A stretch of DNA of 64,000 nt from Rhodoferax sp. AJA081-3 (GTDB lineage Bacteria; Pseudomonadota; Gammaproteobacteria; Burkholderiales; Burkholderiaceae_C). Position numbers and translations under genes: made by a program. The notes beneath the pieces are model-generated. The model made no database searches, was not told where the DNA came from, and saw nothing but the letters and a program-made list of their open reading frames with translations. Positions 10,171 to 18,941 of the stretch are shown here, in pieces (positions within the stretch are counted from its first letter, which is position 1; each line of letters opens with the position of its first letter). Location of the stretch: positions 4,712,001 to 4,776,000 of the forward strand of contig NZ_CP059068.1 of assembly GCF_017798165.1 (NCBI RefSeq), in the 5' to 3' direction.

Positions 10171-10661
10171 AGGCGGCTTTCCAGTTGCAGCAGCGCCACT
10201 TTGCGCGGCAGGCCACCGGCATAACCGGTCATAGCCCCGTTGGCGCCCACCACACGGTGGCAGGGCACGATGATGCTGATGGGGTTGCGCCCCACGGCGC
10301 CACCCACGGCCCGTACGGCATTCGGGTTGCCAATCGATTGGCTGATGGCGCCATAACTGGTGGTCGCACCAGGTTCAATACCTTGCAAGGCGGTCCACAC
10401 ACGTTGCTGGAACGGTGTGCCGCGGCCCAGGTCCACCGGCACATCAAACTGGCTGCGTTCACCCGCAAAGTACTGCTGCAGCTCGTCGGCTGCCATACGC
10501 AACACCGGGTGGGTGGTAGATACAGTCCACTTGCTGGTGTCAGGCGCGTGTTTCTGGCCATCAAAGCCGACCCAGACCAGGGCATCCTCATGGGCGACCA
10601 GGGTCATGGCGCCCCAGGGGCTGGTCAGTGCACAGCGAACGGTTGTACGGAGTTGTTTCAT
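10167..10661 (-). CDS. ogt: Methylated-DNA-protein cysteine methyltransferase
   Basis: 164-residue suicide repair protein that removes O6-alkyl groups from guanine. The acceptor motif PCHRVV is intact with Cys134, preceded by the helix-turn-helix segment GTPFQQRVWTALQGIEPG and the Asn-hinge-like SIGNPNAVRAVGGAVGRNP. It lies between the Ada-AlkA fusion (upstream, 60 bp) and the overlapping EamA gene. Its leader is made of repeat A copy 2, and no strong ribosome-binding site is visible. Confidence 0.95.
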   Translation of the reverse strand: MKQLRTTVRCALTSPWGAMTLVAHEDALVWVGFDGQKHAPDTSKWTVSTTHPVLRMAADELQQYFAGERSQFDVPVDLGRGTPFQQRVWTALQGIEPGATTSYGAISQSIGNPNAVRAVGGAVGRNPISIIVPCHRVVGANGAMTGYAGGLPRKVALLQLESRL

Positions 10662-10670
10662 GAAAAAATG

Positions 10671-10723
10671 GGCCTCTAGCTCGCGTGAAATATGGTTATA
10701 AAGCTATCAAATATATAGCAATC
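10671..10723 (+). repeat. Repeat family A, copy 2
   Basis: GGCCTCTAGCTCGCGTGAAA with later AAGCTATC and ATATATAGCAATC, between ogt and the Ada-AlkA gene. It reaches the stop codon of the latter. The CCCC core is altered to TCG in this copy. Confidence 0.85.
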
Positions 10724-12302
10724 AGGTGGTGGTGATGGCCTCAGGCGGCTTGGCCAGACTGGCCCAGGCGCGCACCACCGCGTAACTGCGCCAGGGTTTC
10801 CAGCGCTGCGAAGCTGCCTCGGCTGCCTGCTGCGGGTTGGACGCGTTGCGCACGCCCAAGGCGCTTTGCAGCGCCACGTCGCCGGCCACAAAGGCATCGG
10901 GCCAGCGCAGCGCCCGCATGGCAATGTAGTTGGCCGTCCAGGGCCCAATGCCGGGTAGGGCCTGCAGCGCGGCCAGGGTGGCGGGAATGTCCACCCCCGG
11001 TTGCAACACCACATGCCCATTGATGACCGCCTGTGCCAGCGCCTGGATGGCAGCCTGGCGTTGGCGGACTATGCCCATCTGCCCCAGCGCCTCGCCCGAG
11101 GCCTGTACTAGTACCTGGGGTGTGGGGAACAAACGGTTGACACCTGGCGGTCCCTTGGGCAGCTCGCCACCCCAGCGCTCCACCAGGCGCGCGCCCAGTG
11201 TGCGGGCAGCCTGCACCGTGATCTGCTGGCCCAGGATGGCGCGTACGCCCAGCTCAAAACCATCCAGACAGCCCGGCACGCGCAGGCCCTCAGCACCGGC
11301 AAAGGCATCCGCCATGCAGGCATTGATGGCAGCGGGCTCGGCGTCCAGGTCTAGCAGAGCACGCAGCCGTGCCAGCACCTGGGGCAGGGCGTCACCCAGG
11401 CTGTTGCAGATGTCAAACACCACCGTGCACCGCTCGGGCTCAAAACGCGCCTGCACCCAGCCAATGTAAGTCTGCTTGCCCACGGTCAGTGACAGGGTGC
11501 GCGCCAGTGTCAGCCGCTGCACGTCAACCTGCTCCATGCCGGCAATCTGGCGCGTGGCAAAAAAGCCCAGCATGGCAGCCACGTCGTAGGGTGGGCGGTA
11601 CGCGCTTTTGAGCACAAAGCCGCTGGTGTTGGGCGCGGTGGCGCCGTCCTCCGGTTCGCGGTCCTTGCGCAGCTGGCGGGGTTGCAGGCGGTAGTGTTCG
11701 ACAAAACTCGCGTTGAAGCGGCGCAGGCTGCCAAAACCGCTGAGGGTTGCGACCTGTGTCACCGGCAGTTGGGTATCGGTCAACAGCCGCTTGGCCATCA
11801 GCAGGCGGCGGGTCTGCAGGTACTGCAAGGGTGACACGCCCCAATGCGTTTCAAAAATGCGGCGCACATGGCGTTCACTCACGCCCAGGCGGGTGGCCAG
11901 ATCGGCCATGCTGGGTGTGCCATCGCTCCACAGCGCGGGCTCGTCCAGCAGGCGCGCGGCCTGCTGCGCCAGGATGGCGGATGCGTCTTGGGTGGACCAG
12001 TTTTGCAGGCTGCCCAGCGCCGCACCATTGAGCGGCGTGGCTCCCGGGGCCAGCTCGGGCCGGCAGCGCAGACAAGGGCGGTAACCTGCCGATTCGGCCT
12101 GGGCCGCCAGGGCAAAGAAGCGGCAGTTCTCCCGCTTGGGCGTGCGCACCCGGCACACCGGGCGGCAGTAAACGCCGGTGGAGCTGACCGCCGTAAAGAA
12201 GCGGCCATCAAACCGCGCATCCCGCGCCTTCAGCGCCAGGTAACAGGCGTCTGCATCGTCCATGGAGACGGGGCTGTTGGGGGATGGGCTGGTGGCTTGC
12301 AT
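10722..12302 (-). CDS. alkA: Ada regulatory domain-AlkA glycosylase fusion
   Basis: 526 residues in four parts. An Ada zinc domain (about 16-95) carries Cys46, Cys50, Cys77 and Cys80 with exactly the spacing of Ada C38/C42/C69/C72, so it should accept methyl groups from phosphotriesters. An AraC-type helix-turn-helix follows (about 115-195). Then come an AlkA N-terminal domain and an HhH-GPD glycosylase with hairpin LPGIGPWTANYIAMRA and catalytic Asp475 in FVAGDVAL. The protein combines sensing, regulation and removal of alkylated bases. The start is ATG 12302 (MQATSPSP), possibly ATG 12263 (MDDADACYLA); the open frame upstream is not Ada-like. The alkyltransferase domain usually fused to Ada is here the separate downstream ogt. 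Confidence 0.93.
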   Translation of the reverse strand: MQATSPSPNSPVSMDDADACYLALKARDARFDGRFFTAVSSTGVYCRPVCRVRTPKRENCRFFALAAQAESAGYRPCLRCRPELAPGATPLNGAALGSLQNWSTQDASAILAQQAARLLDEPALWSDGTPSMADLATRLGVSERHVRRIFETHWGVSPLQYLQTRRLLMAKRLLTDTQLPVTQVATLSGFGSLRRFNASFVEHYRLQPRQLRKDREPEDGATAPNTSGFVLKSAYRPPYDVAAMLGFFATRQIAGMEQVDVQRLTLARTLSLTVGKQTYIGWVQARFEPERCTVVFDICNSLGDALPQVLARLRALLDLDAEPAAINACMADAFAGAEGLRVPGCLDGFELGVRAILGQQITVQAARTLGARLVERWGGELPKGPPGVNRLFPTPQVLVQASGEALGQMGIVRQRQAAIQALAQAVINGHVVLQPGVDIPATLAALQALPGIGPWTANYIAMRALRWPDAFVAGDVALQSALGVRNASNPQQAAEAASQRWKPWRSYAVVRAWASLAKPPEAITTT

Positions 12303-12417
12303 GCTGGGAATGATACGCAGCAGGGCGCTGCAGAGTAGCCATTTTCGGACACGTGGCTGGAAGGGGGTTGTGTGGGCTATATTGCGGGCCACGTTCCAAC
12401 CTTGGCCACCCCACAGC

Positions 12418-12864
12418 ATGCAACTCCGCGCCCTCGTCATCAAATCAGTCACCACGGGCAGTTTTGCCGCGCTGGCCATGGTGCCGTTTGGTTTTGCCTT
12501 TCGCGTGACCGGCATGCGTGTGGGCCACTACGGGCCCAAGTTTGCCGAGCTGTACAGCACCAACCCCGGGCCCGCGCTGCTGTTTGCCCAGCACATGGTT
12601 TTGGGGTGGATATCGGCCGTGCCGCTGGTCTGGGCGCTGGCCGGTGTTCGCAGTTATGCAGTGGCGCTGTTGATGGGCGCAGCCTACGGTGTGGCGTACT
12701 ACGTCGTGATCAACGCGCTGGCCTTGCCCATCTATTTTGCTGATATGTTGCCCTGGAATCTGGGGTTGCCCACCGTCGTGCCCAGCCTGGTGGTCCATGC
12801 CGTGTTTGGCCTTGCCGTGGCGTATGCCGAGCGTGGAGGTTTTTGGGGCCGGCGCGTTGACTAG
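12418..12864 (+). CDS. Small four-helix membrane protein, unknown function
   Basis: 148 residues with four hydrophobic segments (about 10-30, 55-78, 80-105, 118-140). The polar Lys/Arg residues are mainly at the N-terminus and the very C-terminus (RGGFWGRRVD). ATG 12418 gives MQLRALVIKSVTTG; upstream in-frame codons overlap the start of the divergent alkA gene and look non-coding. I do not recognise the family. Its 115-bp separation from alkA leaves room for divergent promoters. Confidence 0.7.
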   Translation: MQLRALVIKSVTTGSFAALAMVPFGFAFRVTGMRVGHYGPKFAELYSTNPGPALLFAQHMVLGWISAVPLVWALAGVRSYAVALLMGAAYGVAYYVVINALALPIYFADMLPWNLGLPTVVPSLVVHAVFGLAVAYAERGGFWGRRVD

Positions 12865-12898
12865 ACGTTGATTCCGTCACGGGAGCATTGATCCTCAC

Positions 12899-13489
12899 AT
12901 GCATCTCTCAGAAGCAGAGTTCATCGAAGTTGCGAAGCGCTTTTTGGCCATCAACGTTCAGGCTGCGCAGGCCTACAACCAGGCGCAGGCCGCGTTGCAG
13001 CTCGACGTTGTGCTTTCCCAGGACAGGTTGTGCACCGCAGCCGGAACACAGATGTCTCTGCAGACATTGGAGCAGCTGTCCGCGTTGACGAAGGCACACA
13101 AAGCGACCTTCCAGCAGGTCGTTTTGGGGGCCACCTCTGCGCTGGTGGAGACGATGTCCGGGATGCCGGAAGCGTTGCAACAGGAACACCGATCCAGCCT
13201 GGTCACCACGGTCAACTTGCATCTTTCTGCCCAAAGTGATTTTTATGCCGGTCGCGAACGCTGGATCCAAGCCGCCAACGCCATCTGTCACCTGGTCGAA
13301 GCACGCCGTGCGACATCGCACTTTGGGGAACACGGCATCGTTTTCGCCGATGACCGCGACGCGGACACGTTGGACGCGCATTTGCAGGTCATAGAAGAGG
13401 TCCACCAACAGGAAGTTGTGCGCATGAATGAACGGCTGAGCCGCATGGCCCAATCGGCCGCAATTCTGGGGATTCGCCCTCTGGGGTGA
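12899..13489 (+). CDS. Hypothetical soluble helical protein
   Basis: 196 residues, no signal peptide or membrane segment, predominantly helix-forming with many Ala, Gln, Glu and Leu. The centre (LVTTVNLHLSAQSDFYAGRE) and C-terminus (RMNERLSRMAQSAAILG) are amphipathic. I recognise no family. Codon use is like that of neighbouring genes and it follows the membrane protein gene by 34 bp, so the two may be co-transcribed. Alternative: a phasin-like helical protein, but no phasin motif is clear. Confidence 0.6.
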   Translation: MHLSEAEFIEVAKRFLAINVQAAQAYNQAQAALQLDVVLSQDRLCTAAGTQMSLQTLEQLSALTKAHKATFQQVVLGATSALVETMSGMPEALQQEHRSSLVTTVNLHLSAQSDFYAGRERWIQAANAICHLVEARRATSHFGEHGIVFADDRDADTLDAHLQVIEEVHQQEVVRMNERLSRMAQSAAILGIRPLG

Positions 13490-13528
13490 GGGTGCCGGGG
13501 CGGTGGCGGAATCATTGCCATTGATTTT

Positions 13529-13580
13529 GGCCTCTAGCCCCCGTGAAATATGATTGGTTAGCTATTGTTTATATAGCAAA
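13529..13580 (+). repeat. Repeat family A, copy 3
   Basis: GGCCTCTAGCCCCCGTGAAA, then TTAGCTATTG and TATATAGCAA. One of the best-preserved copies; it lies in the 212-bp gap before the phosphomannomutase gene, which otherwise holds no gene. Confidence 0.88.
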
Positions 13581-13701
13581 GTCGGAGCACTGCACTTTGC
13601 GGGGTTTCGTAGCGTCCGCACACCTACAATCCCCCGCTCAGGCAAGGCGCTAGCATTCCTCCCTTGCCAAAGACCACTCGCACAGGGAAAAGAACCGCAC
13701 C

Positions 13702-15084
13702 ATGAACCTCGCACCCAGCATCTTCAAAGCCTATGACATCCGCGGCATTGTGCCGACCACCATCAACGAAGACATCGCCCGCGGCCTGGGCCGGGCCTTT
13801 GGCACGGTGGCACTGGCTGAAGGGCAGACCACGGTGGCGGTGGGGCGTGATGGCCGTTTGAGCGGCCCTGGTTTGGCAAATGCGTTGATGGCCGGCCTGC
13901 AGGATGCCGGCATCACCGTCATCGACGTGGGCATGGTCACCACGCCCATGCTGTACTTCGCGGCCAGCACGCTGTGTGCCAGCGGCATCCAGGTCACCGG
14001 CAGCCACAACCCCAAGGACTACAACGGTTTCAAGATGGTGCTGGCAGGCCGCGCCATCTATGGCGACGACATCCAAAACCTGCGCAAGCTGATGGAGACC
14101 GAGACCTGGGTGCTCAAGGCCGGCGGTGCGCGGCAGACGGCTGATGTGCTGGAGGCCTATAGCAGCCGCATCGTCGGCGACATCAAGCTGGCCCGACCGA
14201 TCAAGATCGTCGTCGACTGTGGCAATGGCGTGGCCGGTGCTTCCGCCCCAGCCATCCTGCGCGCGATTGGCTGCGAGGTGACCGAGCTGTTCAGCGAGGT
14301 CGATGGCACTTTCCCCAACCACCACCCGGACCCCAGCAAACCCGAAAATCTGAAAGACCTGATCGCCGCGCTCCAGGCGGGCGACGCCGAACTCGGTCTG
14401 GCCTTTGACGGTGATGGCGACCGCCTGGGCATCGTCACCAAGGACGGCACCAATATCTTCCCCGACCGCCAGATGATGCTGTTCGCCCGCGACGTGCTGA
14501 GCCGCGTGCCCGGCGGCAACATCGTCTACGACGTGAAGTGTTCGCAGCGCCTGGCGCCGGCCATCACCGCTGCGGGTGGCAAGCCGCTGATGTTCAAGAC
14601 CGGCCATTCGCTGATCAAGGCCAAGATGCGCGAGATCGATTCGCCGCTGGGTGGCGAGATGAGCGGCCACATCTTCTTCAAGGAACGCTGGTACGGTTTT
14701 GACGACGGCACCTACGCCGGCGCCCGTCTGCTGGAGATTGTCAGCCGCGTGGCCGATGCGGGTGTGATGCTCAATGACCTGCCCACCAGCTTTTCGACGC
14801 CTGAACTCAACGTGCAGTGCAAAGAAGGCGAGCCCCACGCGCTGGTGAATCAACTGGTGGCGAAGGCATCGTTTGCTGCGCCGGCAACCATCAACACCAT
14901 TGATGGCGTACGGGTGGACTGGCCCGATGGTTTTGGCCTGATCCGCGCGTCCAACACCACGCCGGTACTGGTGTTGCGCTTTGAGGGCCACACGCCCGAA
15001 GCACTGCACCGCATTCAGGACGACATGCTGCAACTGCTGCGCTCGGTCAAGCCCGACGCCAGTTTTGCCGAGGCCGCGCATTGA
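13702..15084 (+). CDS. Phosphomannomutase/phosphoglucomutase
   Basis: 460-residue cytoplasmic alpha-D-phosphohexomutase that interconverts the 6- and 1-phosphates of mannose or glucose, supplying nucleotide sugars for LPS and exopolysaccharide. The start MNLAPSIFKAYDIRG, the phosphoserine loop TGSHNPKDYNGFK with Ser101, the metal loop DGDGDR (about 236-241), the sugar-specificity loop GGEMSGH and the C-terminal phosphate loop RASNTTPVLVLRFE are all present. It matches AlgC/ManB-type enzymes in length. It overlaps waaC (TTG inside its stop region), so the three genes pgm-waaC-waaA form an LPS-core operon. Confidence 0.95.
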   Translation: MNLAPSIFKAYDIRGIVPTTINEDIARGLGRAFGTVALAEGQTTVAVGRDGRLSGPGLANALMAGLQDAGITVIDVGMVTTPMLYFAASTLCASGIQVTGSHNPKDYNGFKMVLAGRAIYGDDIQNLRKLMETETWVLKAGGARQTADVLEAYSSRIVGDIKLARPIKIVVDCGNGVAGASAPAILRAIGCEVTELFSEVDGTFPNHHPDPSKPENLKDLIAALQAGDAELGLAFDGDGDRLGIVTKDGTNIFPDRQMMLFARDVLSRVPGGNIVYDVKCSQRLAPAITAAGGKPLMFKTGHSLIKAKMREIDSPLGGEMSGHIFFKERWYGFDDGTYAGARLLEIVSRVADAGVMLNDLPTSFSTPELNVQCKEGEPHALVNQLVAKASFAAPATINTIDGVRVDWPDGFGLIRASNTTPVLVLRFEGHTPEALHRIQDDMLQLLRSVKPDASFAEAAH

Positions 15085-16184
15085 CCGAACGCCGGGCGCC
15101 CGCGCAAGCTCTTCCACTGGGTGTCGACCCGCAGGGAGCGGGGGAGCCTGGGGGAAAGATACTTGTGGTCAAGTTGTCCTCGCTGGGCGACGTGGTGCAT
15201 GCCATGCCGGCGGTACAGGACATGCGGCGTGCTTTCCCCAACGCGGAAATCGACTGGGTGGTGGAGCGGGCCTTTGCGCCCCTGGTGACGCGCTGTGAGG
15301 GTGTGCAAAAAGTCATACCCTGCGAACTGCGCAAATGGCGCAAGACACCCTTTGCGCAAAAGACACGGGCCGAATGGCGGGCTTTTAAACACCGCCTGCA
15401 GGCCGAACGCTACGACGCCGTGATTGACCTGCAGGGGCTGAGCAAATCCGCACTGGTGGCCTGGCTGGCACGCACCACACCAGACGGTCGGCGCATCGCC
15501 ATGGCCAACCAGACCGAGGGCTCGGGTTACGAGGCGCCGACCCGCTGGGTGGCCGATGTGGCCATTCGCCTGGAGCCGCATGTGCATGCGGTAGATCGCG
15601 CGCGCCTGCTGTGTGCACAGGCGCTGGGCTATACGGTGGAAGGCCCGGCGCACTTTGGTTTGAAGCCGGGTGAACACGTGGCCCTGCCGTGGGACCCGAC
15701 TGGCGGCCCCGGTAATTCTTTTGTGCCACGCAAGGCCTGTGTGGCCCTGGTGCATGGCACGTCGCGCGCGGACAAACAATGGCCCGTAGCCTCCTGGGTT
15801 GAACTGGGCCAGCGCCTGAACCACAGCGGTTTTGCCGTCGCCCTGCCGCATGGCAATGCCGTCGAAAAAGCCACCAGCGACGCAATTGCTGCCGAGCTAG
15901 ACGACGCCTGGGTCTGGCCGACCCTGGGGCTGGACGCATTGACCGACACCATGGCGCAATGTGCCGGTGTCATCGGCGTAGACAGTGGCCTGAGCCATAT
16001 CGCCGTGGCGCTGGGTCTGCCCCATGTGCAGATCTACAACTTTGACACCGCCTGGCGCACCGGCCCCCCCGCTGCCGAGCCCAAGGCCTCGCCCCAGGTC
16101 AGCGTCTACGCCAGTCCCTGCCCCGATGTAGGCGCCGTCTGGCAGGCCTGGGACAGCCTGGACACGCCCGTGTTGTGCCGCTAG
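15081..16184 (+). CDS. waaC: Lipopolysaccharide heptosyltransferase I
   Basis: Peripheral inner-membrane glycosyltransferase (GT9) that adds the first L-glycero-D-manno-heptose to Kdo2-lipid A. 367 residues; the first domain starts ILVVKLSSLGDVVHAMPAVQ, the strongest family signature, and the second contains VALVHGTSRADKQWPV and IGVDSGLSHIAVALGLP for ADP-heptose binding. The only plausible start is TTG 15081, which overlaps the pgm stop by 4 bp; no ATG or GTG lies before the conserved N-terminus. This gives a leader of about 26 residues that is longer than in most WaaC. waaA follows immediately. Confidence 0.92.
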   Translation: MTERRAPAQALPLGVDPQGAGEPGGKILVVKLSSLGDVVHAMPAVQDMRRAFPNAEIDWVVERAFAPLVTRCEGVQKVIPCELRKWRKTPFAQKTRAEWRAFKHRLQAERYDAVIDLQGLSKSALVAWLARTTPDGRRIAMANQTEGSGYEAPTRWVADVAIRLEPHVHAVDRARLLCAQALGYTVEGPAHFGLKPGEHVALPWDPTGGPGNSFVPRKACVALVHGTSRADKQWPVASWVELGQRLNHSGFAVALPHGNAVEKATSDAIAAELDDAWVWPTLGLDALTDTMAQCAGVIGVDSGLSHIAVALGLPHVQIYNFDTAWRTGPPAAEPKASPQVSVYASPCPDVGAVWQAWDSLDTPVLCR

Positions 16185-16186
16185 TG

Positions 16187-17500
16187 ATGCTGGTGCGTGC
16201 CCTGTACTCCCTGTTGATGTGGCTGCTGCAACCGGTCGTGCGCGCCAAGCTGCGCCGCCGCGCGGTGCAGGAGCCTGCGTATGGCCAGCACGTCGAAGAG
16301 CGTTTTGGTGTGTACCCGGCACTGGTAACCCCGCTGGCTGAGGGGCAGTATTTTGTGTGGGTGCACGCCGTGTCGCTGGGTGAAACCCGGGCCGCTGCAG
16401 AGCTGATCACCGCGCTGCGTACGGCCTTGCCCGGCATGCGCCTGCTGTTGACCCACGGCACGTCCACGGGCCGTGTGCAGGGGCAGACGCTGCTGCAGGC
16501 GGGCGATGTGCAGGTCTGGCAGCCGTGGGACACCCCAGCAGCCGCCAAACGCTTTCTGGACCATTTCAAGCCCCTTGTGGGCCTGTTGGTAGAGACCGAG
16601 GTCTGGCCGAATATGGTGGCCGCCTGCCAGGCACGCCATGTGCCGTTGTGCCTGGTCAATGCCCGCATGAGTGAGAAGTCACTCAAACAGTCCTTGCGCC
16701 TGGCCTGGTTGGCGCGCCCCGCCTACGCCGGCCTGCGCGCCGTATGGGCGCAGGCCGCGCCCGACGCCGCACGGCTGGCCGCGCTGGGTGCGCCGGTGCA
16801 GGGTGTGCTGGGCAATTTCAAGTTTGACGCCGTGCCCGACGCCGCGCAGTTGGCCCAAGGCCAGGCCTGGCGCCGTGCGCAGGTCCAGCCGGTGCTGGTG
16901 TTTGCCAATACGCGGGATGGTGAAGAGAGCCTTTTTCTCCAAGTCCTTAAGAGAAATCGGCCTGTAGCCCCCGTCGTTAATGATAGTGTTGCTACTAAAC
17001 ATATAGCAAATCAGAAAGTGCAGTGGATGCTGGTTCCCCGCCATCCGCAGCGTTTTGACGCCATTGCGGCTTTGTGTGAGGCCGAGGGGTTCACCGTGTC
17101 GCGCCGCAGCCAGTGGACCGATGGGCCAGAGCCCGCCGACATCTGGCTGGGCGACTCCATGGGTGAAATGGCGCTGTACTACGCGTTATCGGATGTCGCC
17201 CTGCTGGGCGGCAGCTTTGCGCCACTGGGCGGGCACAACCTGATTGAGGCTACGGCCTGTGGCTGCCCGGTGGTCATGGGGCCACACACCTTCAACTTTG
17301 CACAGGCGGCCGAGCTGGCGGTGGAGGCAGGTGCGGCGTTTGCCAGGCCCGATATGGCCCGCGCAGTAGCCAAGGCACTGGCCTTGGTGCAATCCACACC
17401 CGATTTGCACCAAGCCCAGGCCGCCGGCCGCGCGCTGGGCCAGGAACACGGTGGCGCCGCACAGCGCACCGCGCTGGCCGTGCAGCAGTTATTGGGCTAA
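16187..17500 (+). CDS. waaA: 3-deoxy-D-manno-octulosonic acid transferase
   Basis: Inner-membrane GT30 enzyme that transfers Kdo to lipid IVA. 437 residues with an N-terminal membrane anchor (MLVRALYSLLMWLLQPVV), the family motifs WVHAVSLGETRAA and GGSFAPLGGHNLIEA, and VVPRHPQRF-like LVPRHPQRFD. The start is ATG 16187 (GTG 16175 or 16184 are possible). It abuts the waaC stop. Residues about 258-275 (NRPVAPVV...HIANQ) are encoded by repeat A copy 4 and have no counterpart I know in WaaA; they lie between the second-domain strand ending FANTRDGEES and LVPRHPQRF. The frame is kept, so the enzyme is probably functional. Confidence 0.94.
   Translation: MLVRALYSLLMWLLQPVVRAKLRRRAVQEPAYGQHVEERFGVYPALVTPLAEGQYFVWVHAVSLGETRAAAELITALRTALPGMRLLLTHGTSTGRVQGQTLLQAGDVQVWQPWDTPAAAKRFLDHFKPLVGLLVETEVWPNMVAACQARHVPLCLVNARMSEKSLKQSLRLAWLARPAYAGLRAVWAQAAPDAARLAALGAPVQGVLGNFKFDAVPDAAQLAQGQAWRRAQVQPVLVFANTRDGEESLFLQVLKRNRPVAPVVNDSVATKHIANQKVQWMLVPRHPQRFDAIAALCEAEGFTVSRRSQWTDGPEPADIWLGDSMGEMALYYALSDVALLGGSFAPLGGHNLIEATACGCPVVMGPHTFNFAQAAELAVEAGAAFARPDMARAVAKALALVQSTPDLHQAQAAGRALGQEHGGAAQRTALAVQQLLG
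16959..17010 (+). repeat. Repeat family A, copy 4 (inside waaA)
   Basis: CGGCCTGTAGCCCCCGTCG, then TTGCTACTAAAC and ATATAGCAA. Entirely inside the waaA reading frame, sense orientation. Confidence 0.85.
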
Positions 17501-17509
17501 GCCGCAGCG

Positions 17510-17580
17510 CCGGGCCGCCCCAGGCAAGGCTTCACCCCCTCGGGGGGCAGCGCAGTACGCGTAGCGACAAGCGTGGGGGC
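17510..17580 (-). repeat. Repeat family B, copy 1
   Basis: GC-rich element between the convergent waaA and tolC-type genes. Read on the minus strand: TAGCCCCCACG, a variable part, CTGCCCCCCGAGGGGG and GGGGCGGCCCGGCG. The first TAG is the stop codon of the outer membrane protein gene. The G/C-run palindromes could form hairpins; there is no U-run, so a terminator role is uncertain. Confidence 0.75.
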
Positions 17581-18914
17581 TATTGGGCCAATTGGTTATT
17601 GATGGCTTGCAGGTCGTCGGCCGTCAGCGTGCCACTGGCCTGGCGCAGCTTGAGCCCACCCACCAGCACGTCGTAACGGGCCTTGGCCAGCTTGGCCTTG
17701 GTGTCAAACAGCTGGCTTTGGGCATTCAGCACATCGATGTTGATACGCACACCCACCTGGTAGCCCAGTTGGTTGGCTTCCAGCGCGCTTTGGCTGGAGG
17801 CTTCGGCGGCCTGCAGAGCCTGCACCTGGGCCTGGCCGGACAACATGCCGAAGTAAGCCGTGCGTGTGGCTTGGGCCACGCTGCGTTTGGCGTTGTCCAG
17901 GTCGGCACGGGCTTTTTCTTCTAGCGCCAGGGTTTCCTTGATGCGGTTTTGTGTCGAGAAGCCGGCAAACAGGGGCAGATTGAAGTTGAGCCCCACGGTG
18001 GCGACGTTGACGCGGCTGTCGGCAGGCGATCCGGACGAGCCATTGTTGTTGACGGCCGTATAGCTGCCCACCAGGTCGAGGGTCGGCTTGTGGCCGGCCT
18101 GGGCCTTCTGGGTTTCCAGGCGGGCCACTTCCAGGCCCACATCGGCGAGCTGGATGGCGGGGTGTTTGGCTTGTGACTGGTCCACCCACTGGTTGACATC
18201 TGCCGGCACCACGGGGGCCAGCACCACGGGGGCCTTCAGCGGTTTGGGTTGGGCGTTTTGCTGGCCCACCAGCTGTTTCAGAGCCAGGGACTTGACCAGC
18301 AAGTCGTTTTCGGCAGCCAGCTCCTGTGCCGTCACCAGGTCAAAACGCGCCTGGGCTTCACGGGAGTCGGTGATGGTGGAGGTACCCACTTCAAAATTGC
18401 GTTTGGCAGAAGCCAGTTGTTCACCGACCGCAGTTTTCTGACTTTTGACAAAGGCGAGGTTGTCGGTGGATGCCAGCACATCAAAATAGGCCTGGCTGAC
18501 CCGCACGATCAGGTCCTGGTCGGCCTGTTCCCACTGGGCTTTGGCCTGGTCTAAAGACTTTTTGCCCTGGGCGTAGGTTGCCCAATTGGCGGGGCGGTAC
18601 AGCGGCTGGGACGCACTGACGGTAGCCGTCTGGGTGGCGTAGTTGCGTGCCGGGGTGGGTTGCACTTCCTGGTTGGTGCTCGTGCCCGATATGGCCAGAC
18701 CGGCTGCGGGCAGGATGGCGGCTTTGGCCTGCTCTGCCTTGGCCTGGGTCGCGTCCAATTGCGACTTGGCGGCCTGGTAGGTCGCGTCATACCCCTTTGC
18801 GGCGTTGTACAGGTCCACCAGGCTCTGAGCTTGTGCGCTCAGTGGCAGGGCGCTGCCCAGGGCCAGCATCAAAGGGATCAGGCGAAATTTGGGTGCGAAA
18901 ACGGATAGGGACAT
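17580..18914 (-). CDS. TolC family outer membrane channel protein
   Basis: 444 residues. Signal peptide about 1-29 ending SAQAQ; the mature part starts SLVDLYNAAKGYDATYQAAKSQLDA, the hallmark of TolC type I secretion/efflux channels, and has two repeats of coiled-coil helices. Expected to be a trimeric outer-membrane and periplasmic duct working with an inner-membrane pump that is not encoded here. It is the last gene of tetR-pcm-rhodanese-tolC on the minus strand; the stop codon TAG lies at the edge of a family B repeat. Confidence 0.93.
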   Translation of the reverse strand: MSLSVFAPKFRLIPLMLALGSALPLSAQAQSLVDLYNAAKGYDATYQAAKSQLDATQAKAEQAKAAILPAAGLAISGTSTNQEVQPTPARNYATQTATVSASQPLYRPANWATYAQGKKSLDQAKAQWEQADQDLIVRVSQAYFDVLASTDNLAFVKSQKTAVGEQLASAKRNFEVGTSTITDSREAQARFDLVTAQELAAENDLLVKSLALKQLVGQQNAQPKPLKAPVVLAPVVPADVNQWVDQSQAKHPAIQLADVGLEVARLETQKAQAGHKPTLDLVGSYTAVNNNGSSGSPADSRVNVATVGLNFNLPLFAGFSTQNRIKETLALEEKARADLDNAKRSVAQATRTAYFGMLSGQAQVQALQAAEASSQSALEANQLGYQVGVRINIDVLNAQSQLFDTKAKLAKARYDVLVGGLKLRQASGTLTADDLQAINNQLAQ

Positions 18915-18941
18915 AGTGGTGGTTCTCAGGCTCTCAAAAAA

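Noticed and set aside
13624..15117. Minus-strand open frame opposite the phosphomannomutase gene
   Set aside because: Antisense shadow of a complete, motif-verified enzyme gene.
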